Source: DASWJZ01 sp964440525 (lineage in GTDB: Bacteria; Pseudomonadota; Alphaproteobacteria; Rhizobiales; Afifellaceae). From it: a stretch of 64,000 bases of DNA. Below, piece after piece: positions 60,990 to 64,000 of this stretch. Both the position numbers and the translations under genes were made by a program. Numbering within the stretch: position 1 is the stretch's first letter; the number at the start of each line of letters is the position of its first letter. The stretch lies in the NCBI GenBank assembly GCA_964440525.1, contig CAYTTC010000003.1, positions 1 through 64,000 of the forward strand. The letters are read 5' to 3'. Below the pieces are notes generated by a model. It saw nothing but the letters and a program-made list of their open reading frames with translations, did no database searches and was not told the DNA's origin.

Positions 60990-61746
60990 TTTCGCGGTGA
61001 AGCTCCGGCGTCGCCGCGGCGATGATGCTGCCGTCGGATTTGAGGCCGAGTTTTTGGCCTCGCCAGTCAGTGATGATTCCGCCCGCCGCCTCCACCACTG
61101 GCACGATCGGAAGGTAGTCGTAGGGCTGCAGGTCGCTGTCGACCACCACGTCGATCTGCCCCATCGCAAGCAGCGCGAACGGATAGCAGTCGTTGAAGAA
61201 GCGGCGGGTCTGGCCGAGCGTCATCAGGCGCGCCAGGCGCTCGGGTTCCTTCGCCAGCATCCGGTTGGCTTCGTTGATGACGATGCGTGCGTCGTCGATT
61301 ATCGTCGTCGGGCGGCAGCGGATCGGCACGCCGTCCTTGGTGGCGCCACCCCCGCGGCAGCCGCCAAAGGTCTCGCCGAGCGCCGGCATGCGGATGATTC
61401 CGGCGACCGCCTCCTCGCCGTGCAGGACGCCAAGCAGCATCCCGAAAAGCGGAAAGCCGCAGATGAAGGAGCGGGTGCCGTCGATCGGGTCGACGATCCA
61501 GGTGTAGTCGGCGCCGCTGCCGCTGCGGCCGAATTCCTCGCCAAAAATGTCGTGCGCCGGAAAACGCTTTTCGATGGCGCGCCTGATATGCGTCTCCGTC
61601 TCGCGGTCGGCGATCGTCACCGGGCTTTCGTCGGGCTTGTCCTCCACCGCGATCGCCGTGCGGAAATAGTGCATCGGGATGACAGCCGCCGTCGCGCTGA
61701 TTTCCAGCGCGGCCTTGAGCAGGTCTTGCGGCGTTGGCGCGGCCAT
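60970..61746 (-). CDS. hisN: Histidinol-phosphatase (inositol monophosphatase family)
   Basis: A 258-residue IMPase-fold phosphatase: Glu70/Glu71 in FGEEFG and DPIDGT (Asp86, Asp89), and the second metal-site helix DLQPYDYLPIVPVVEAAGG, where Asp replaces the usual WD. Sequence style (GGGATKDGVPIRC, NEANRML) fits HisN, which makes histidinol from histidinol phosphate. Inositol monophosphatase activity is an alternative, given the iol genes, but the family motif favours HisN. Confidence 0.85.
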   Translation of the reverse strand: MAAPTPQDLLKAALEISATAAVIPMHYFRTAIAVEDKPDESPVTIADRETETHIRRAIEKRFPAHDIFGEEFGRSGSGADYTWIVDPIDGTRSFICGFPLFGMLLGVLHGEEAVAGIIRMPALGETFGGCRGGGATKDGVPIRCRPTTIIDDARIVINEANRMLAKEPERLARLMTLGQTRRFFNDCYPFALLAMGQIDVVVDSDLQPYDYLPIVPVVEAAGGIITDWRGQKLGLKSDGSIIAAATPELHREIMNRLL

Positions 61747-61880
61747 TCCGGTCTCCAGTCATCTGCGCCAGGAGGAGGGGCGCTCACTCTCAGGTTCGTG
61801 GGTCGCGGACAGCGCCGCTACCGCGTCGCTTCCGGGATGACAAGCGTTAGAGGCAAGCGCAAGCCACTGCCTTGCCTGTC

Positions 61881-62840
61881 TCAGCCAATGCTCAGCATCC
61901 TGAGATGCAAGGCAAACTCGCTCCCTCCGATCCGCTCAGCCGCACGCTCGAAAGTCTCCTGCGCGTAGCTTGAAAAATCGGCGGCGCGATTGCCCTGCGC
62001 CGCCTGGATGAGCGCCCAGACCGCGGAAAGCACCTGGCACACGGGCTTGGTGACCGCCATCCGCGCAGCTTCCGCATCGTTCGGTGGCCGCTGAAAATAC
62101 GCGGTCAGAAGATCGCGGTCGCCCGCTTCGTCGAGATCCGATTCCAGTGAGAAATAAGTGAGATCCCACGCCGGATCGTTCTGGCCGGAATATTCCCAAT
62201 CGACCATCCACACGCGCTCGCCATTATCGAGCAGGTTCCGCCCGGTCGGATCGCAATGGCAGGGCTTTGGCGGAACAGGTCGGGCCGCGAGCGCGTCGCG
62301 GATTTTTTCCGCCTCGCTGACAATGGCGCGCGCCTCGCCGACCGGCGGCGCCGAAGACGCTTCGAGCACGCCGAGATAAGTCTCCATGATCGCGAACGGA
62401 TCGAACACGCGCGCAAAGGGCCCGGCATTGTCGTGCAGCCGGCGAAGCGTCTCCGCGACCCGCCCGATCGCGCCCGCGTCGTCCTTCAGTCGCTCCCGCG
62501 TAAGCGGCACGGCCCCGTCGATGAACGGCGTCAGCATCACCCCGTCCTCCGAAAAATGCAGCACCTCGGGCGCGACGCCGATGGCGGCCGCGCGGCGGAC
62601 ATTTTTCTCCTCGACGCGACGGTCGATGATCGCGCCGGTTCCTGGGCCAGGAATGCGCAGAGAGTATCGTTTGCCTCCGACCTCGACCGCGTAGACGCGG
62701 TTCGTCAGGCCGATGAGGCGCGTGAAGCGCGCCGCCCACGCCTGCTCCGGCGAAAATCCCGGAAGCGTCGCCAGCCGCCGGCGCGCGGCACGCTCCTCGC
62801 TGGCCGTCGTGGCGCTCCCGGGCTTTCGCATTTTGTCCAT
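61881..62840 (-). CDS. Choline/aminoglycoside-phosphotransferase-like kinase
   Basis: A 319-residue protein with the APH fold: TNRVYAVEVGGKRYSLRIPGPGTG (ATP loop), IGVAPEVLHF, then CHCDPTGRNLLDNGERVWMVDWEYSGQNDPAWDL with catalytic Asp and metal ligands. It resembles LicA/choline kinase and thiamine kinase relatives. The substrate is unknown. Starts at 62840 and 62831 lack a clear ribosome site. It is divergent from putA. Confidence 0.83.
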   Translation of the reverse strand: MDKMRKPGSATTASEERAARRRLATLPGFSPEQAWAARFTRLIGLTNRVYAVEVGGKRYSLRIPGPGTGAIIDRRVEEKNVRRAAAIGVAPEVLHFSEDGVMLTPFIDGAVPLTRERLKDDAGAIGRVAETLRRLHDNAGPFARVFDPFAIMETYLGVLEASSAPPVGEARAIVSEAEKIRDALAARPVPPKPCHCDPTGRNLLDNGERVWMVDWEYSGQNDPAWDLTYFSLESDLDEAGDRDLLTAYFQRPPNDAEAARMAVTKPVCQVLSAVWALIQAAQGNRAADFSSYAQETFERAAERIGGSEFALHLRMLSIG

Positions 62841-63003
62841 GCAAGGATCGATTTGTGTCTTCGGCGGGTTGAGCTGCAGCATAACGTACTTGGCGCGGGT
62901 GGCCTCGACTAGCCGCTGGCGGATTCGACTGAGGCAGGCCGGCCGTCATCCACGACAGCCGCTCGCGCGATCGATCAGCGCGCGATAGACTCGCTCGTGA
63001 CAG

Positions 63004-64000
63004 ATGCCGCGCGCTCATGATCCTTCCGAAAAGACCCAGCCGCCTCCGGCGGGCGTGAGCCCGCTCCCGGACTTTTCGGCCGATTACGCCGCTGCCGACG
63101 GGGTGCTGGTTCCACGCCTCCTCGCCGAGACGACCGAGGATGCGGCCACCGAGGCGCGCATCGTCGACCGTGCTCGCCGCTACATCACTGCCATTCGCGA
63201 GGCGCGCGGCGGCATCGGCGGGCTGGAAGACTTCATGCACGAATACAGCCTCTCCACCCCTGAGGGGCTGGCGCTGATGTCGCTTGCCGAGGCGCTCTTG
63301 CGCGTTCCGGACGCCGCGACGCAGGACCGGCTGATCGAGGACAAGCTCGGCGCTGCCGACTGGGAGCACGCGGCGGCGCGGGAGAGCGAAAACTGGCTGG
63401 TCTCGGCGACCACCTGGGCGCTTGGTCTCACCGCCCGCATCGTGCATCCGCCGGAGACGCCTGAGGGGATCATCCGGCGCCTCGCGCAGCGGCTCGGGCA
63501 GCCGACGGTCAGGACCGCCGCGCGCCAGGCCATGCGCCTGCTCGGGCATCAGTTCGTGCTCGGCGAGACGATCGAGGACGCCCTTTCGCGCGCTCGCGGA
63601 GCGCGCCGCGAAGGGTTTCGCCACTCCTTCGACATGCTGGGCGAGGGCGCCCGCACGGCGCGCGACGCGGAGCGCTATTTCGAGTCCTACGCCGATGCGA
63701 TCGAGGCGATCGGCAGGAGCGCAGGGGGTGCGCTTCCGGGCCGCCCGGGCATATCGGTAAAACTCTCCGCACTGAATCCGCGCTATGTCGCGCGCCAACG
63801 TGACCGCGTTCTCCGCGAGCTGACGCCGCGGCTGATCGCGCTCGCCGCTTCCGCCAAGGTGCACGATCTCAATCTAACGGTCGATGCGGAGGAGGCGGAT
63901 AGGCTGGAGCTTTCGCTCGAGGTTTTCGCGCAGCTTCTGACCGAGCCCGCGCTTGCCGGCTGGGATGGCCTGGGCCTGGCCGTCCAGGCCTATCAGAAAC
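63004..64000 (+). CDS. putA: Bifunctional proline dehydrogenase/P5C dehydrogenase, 5' part
   Basis: The frame runs from ATG at 63004 to the right edge (332 codons). After an extended N-terminus it has the PutA arm and the start of the proline dehydrogenase barrel: LMSLAEALLRVPDAATQDRLIEDKLG, FVLGETIEDAL, RHSFDMLGEGARTARDAERYFESYADAI and ISVKLSALNPRY. The ribbon-helix-helix repressor domain of enteric PutA is absent. It oxidises proline to glutamate; gdhB could take the next step. The upstream 120 bp separate it from the divergent kinase gene. Confidence 0.9.
   Translation, partial: MPRAHDPSEKTQPPPAGVSPLPDFSADYAAADGVLVPRLLAETTEDAATEARIVDRARRYITAIREARGGIGGLEDFMHEYSLSTPEGLALMSLAEALLRVPDAATQDRLIEDKLGAADWEHAAARESENWLVSATTWALGLTARIVHPPETPEGIIRRLAQRLGQPTVRTAARQAMRLLGHQFVLGETIEDALSRARGARREGFRHSFDMLGEGARTARDAERYFESYADAIEAIGRSAGGALPGRPGISVKLSALNPRYVARQRDRVLRELTPRLIALAASAKVHDLNLTVDAEEADRLELSLEVFAQLLTEPALAGWDGLGLAVQAYQK

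Noticed and set aside
1..64000. CRISPR arrays, rRNA and tRNA genes
   Set aside because: No regularly spaced repeats and no rRNA or tRNA signature sequences were noticed on either strand; a dedicated scan would be needed to exclude a tRNA.

Overview
The window looks like chromosomal DNA of a high-GC alphaproteobacterium, most likely Hyphomicrobiales (rhizobia and relatives). The support is an Agrobacterium/Rhizobium-type GguC/AraD1 protein, FrcBCA-like CUT2 sugar transporters, a large (about 180 kDa) NAD-glutamate dehydrogenase, a split inositol (iol) pathway, and an Anbu proteasome operon. No rRNA, tRNA or CRISPR array was recognised. All calls come from reading the sequence and from memory of protein families; no database was searched.

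Layout. 1-6 kb: the 3' end of iolB, a BrnT/BrnA toxin-antitoxin pair, a nucleoside hydrolase, an SDR, a small secreted protein, an orphan UgpB-type binding protein and a ribokinase. 6-10.5 kb: an accessory, locally AT-richer island with a collagen-like protein, several unrecognised genes, a predicted small RNA with its own promoter and terminator, an IS1595-type transposase divergent from a small DUF6471-like protein across a perfect palindrome, and a two-TM protein with pentapeptide-like repeats. 11-18 kb: VOC and UPF0303 proteins, then a ydcSTUV-patD set for putrescine-type polyamine uptake and oxidation. 18-22.5 kb: a HigBA module whose toxin carries two single-base frameshifts, a ynbA / acyltransferase / ynbB lipid cluster, and a histidine-ammonia-lyase homologue that lacks the MIO-forming triad.

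23-33 kb: a sugar-acid catabolic block (aldose epimerase; AraD1, ketoglutarate semialdehyde dehydrogenase, DgoK, DgoA) followed by the NAD-glutamate dehydrogenase. 33-47 kb: three ribose/fructose-type (CUT2) ABC transporters with a GntR/FCD regulator, an SDR, an epimerase and a LacI regulator. Near-identical operator-like sequences lie before the epimerase/ABC divergon, before lacI and before the third transporter, which suggests one regulon. 47-51 kb: a membrane protein, an SRPBCC protein, a HEPN-like two-gene module and a YciI/ECF42 sigma pair. 51-57 kb: iolE-iolD, a TacA/TacT module, a decayed GST gene and a Gfo/Idh/MocA dehydrogenase. 57-64 kb: the Anbu operon (circularly permuted ATP-grasp, alpha-E, transglutaminase-like, Anbu), HisN, a phosphotransferase and the start of putA.

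Taken together, the genes suit a soil or plant-associated bacterium that imports and oxidises polyols, aldoses, polyamines and amino acids (proline, glutamate). Stability modules and one mobile-looking island are scattered among the catabolic genes.
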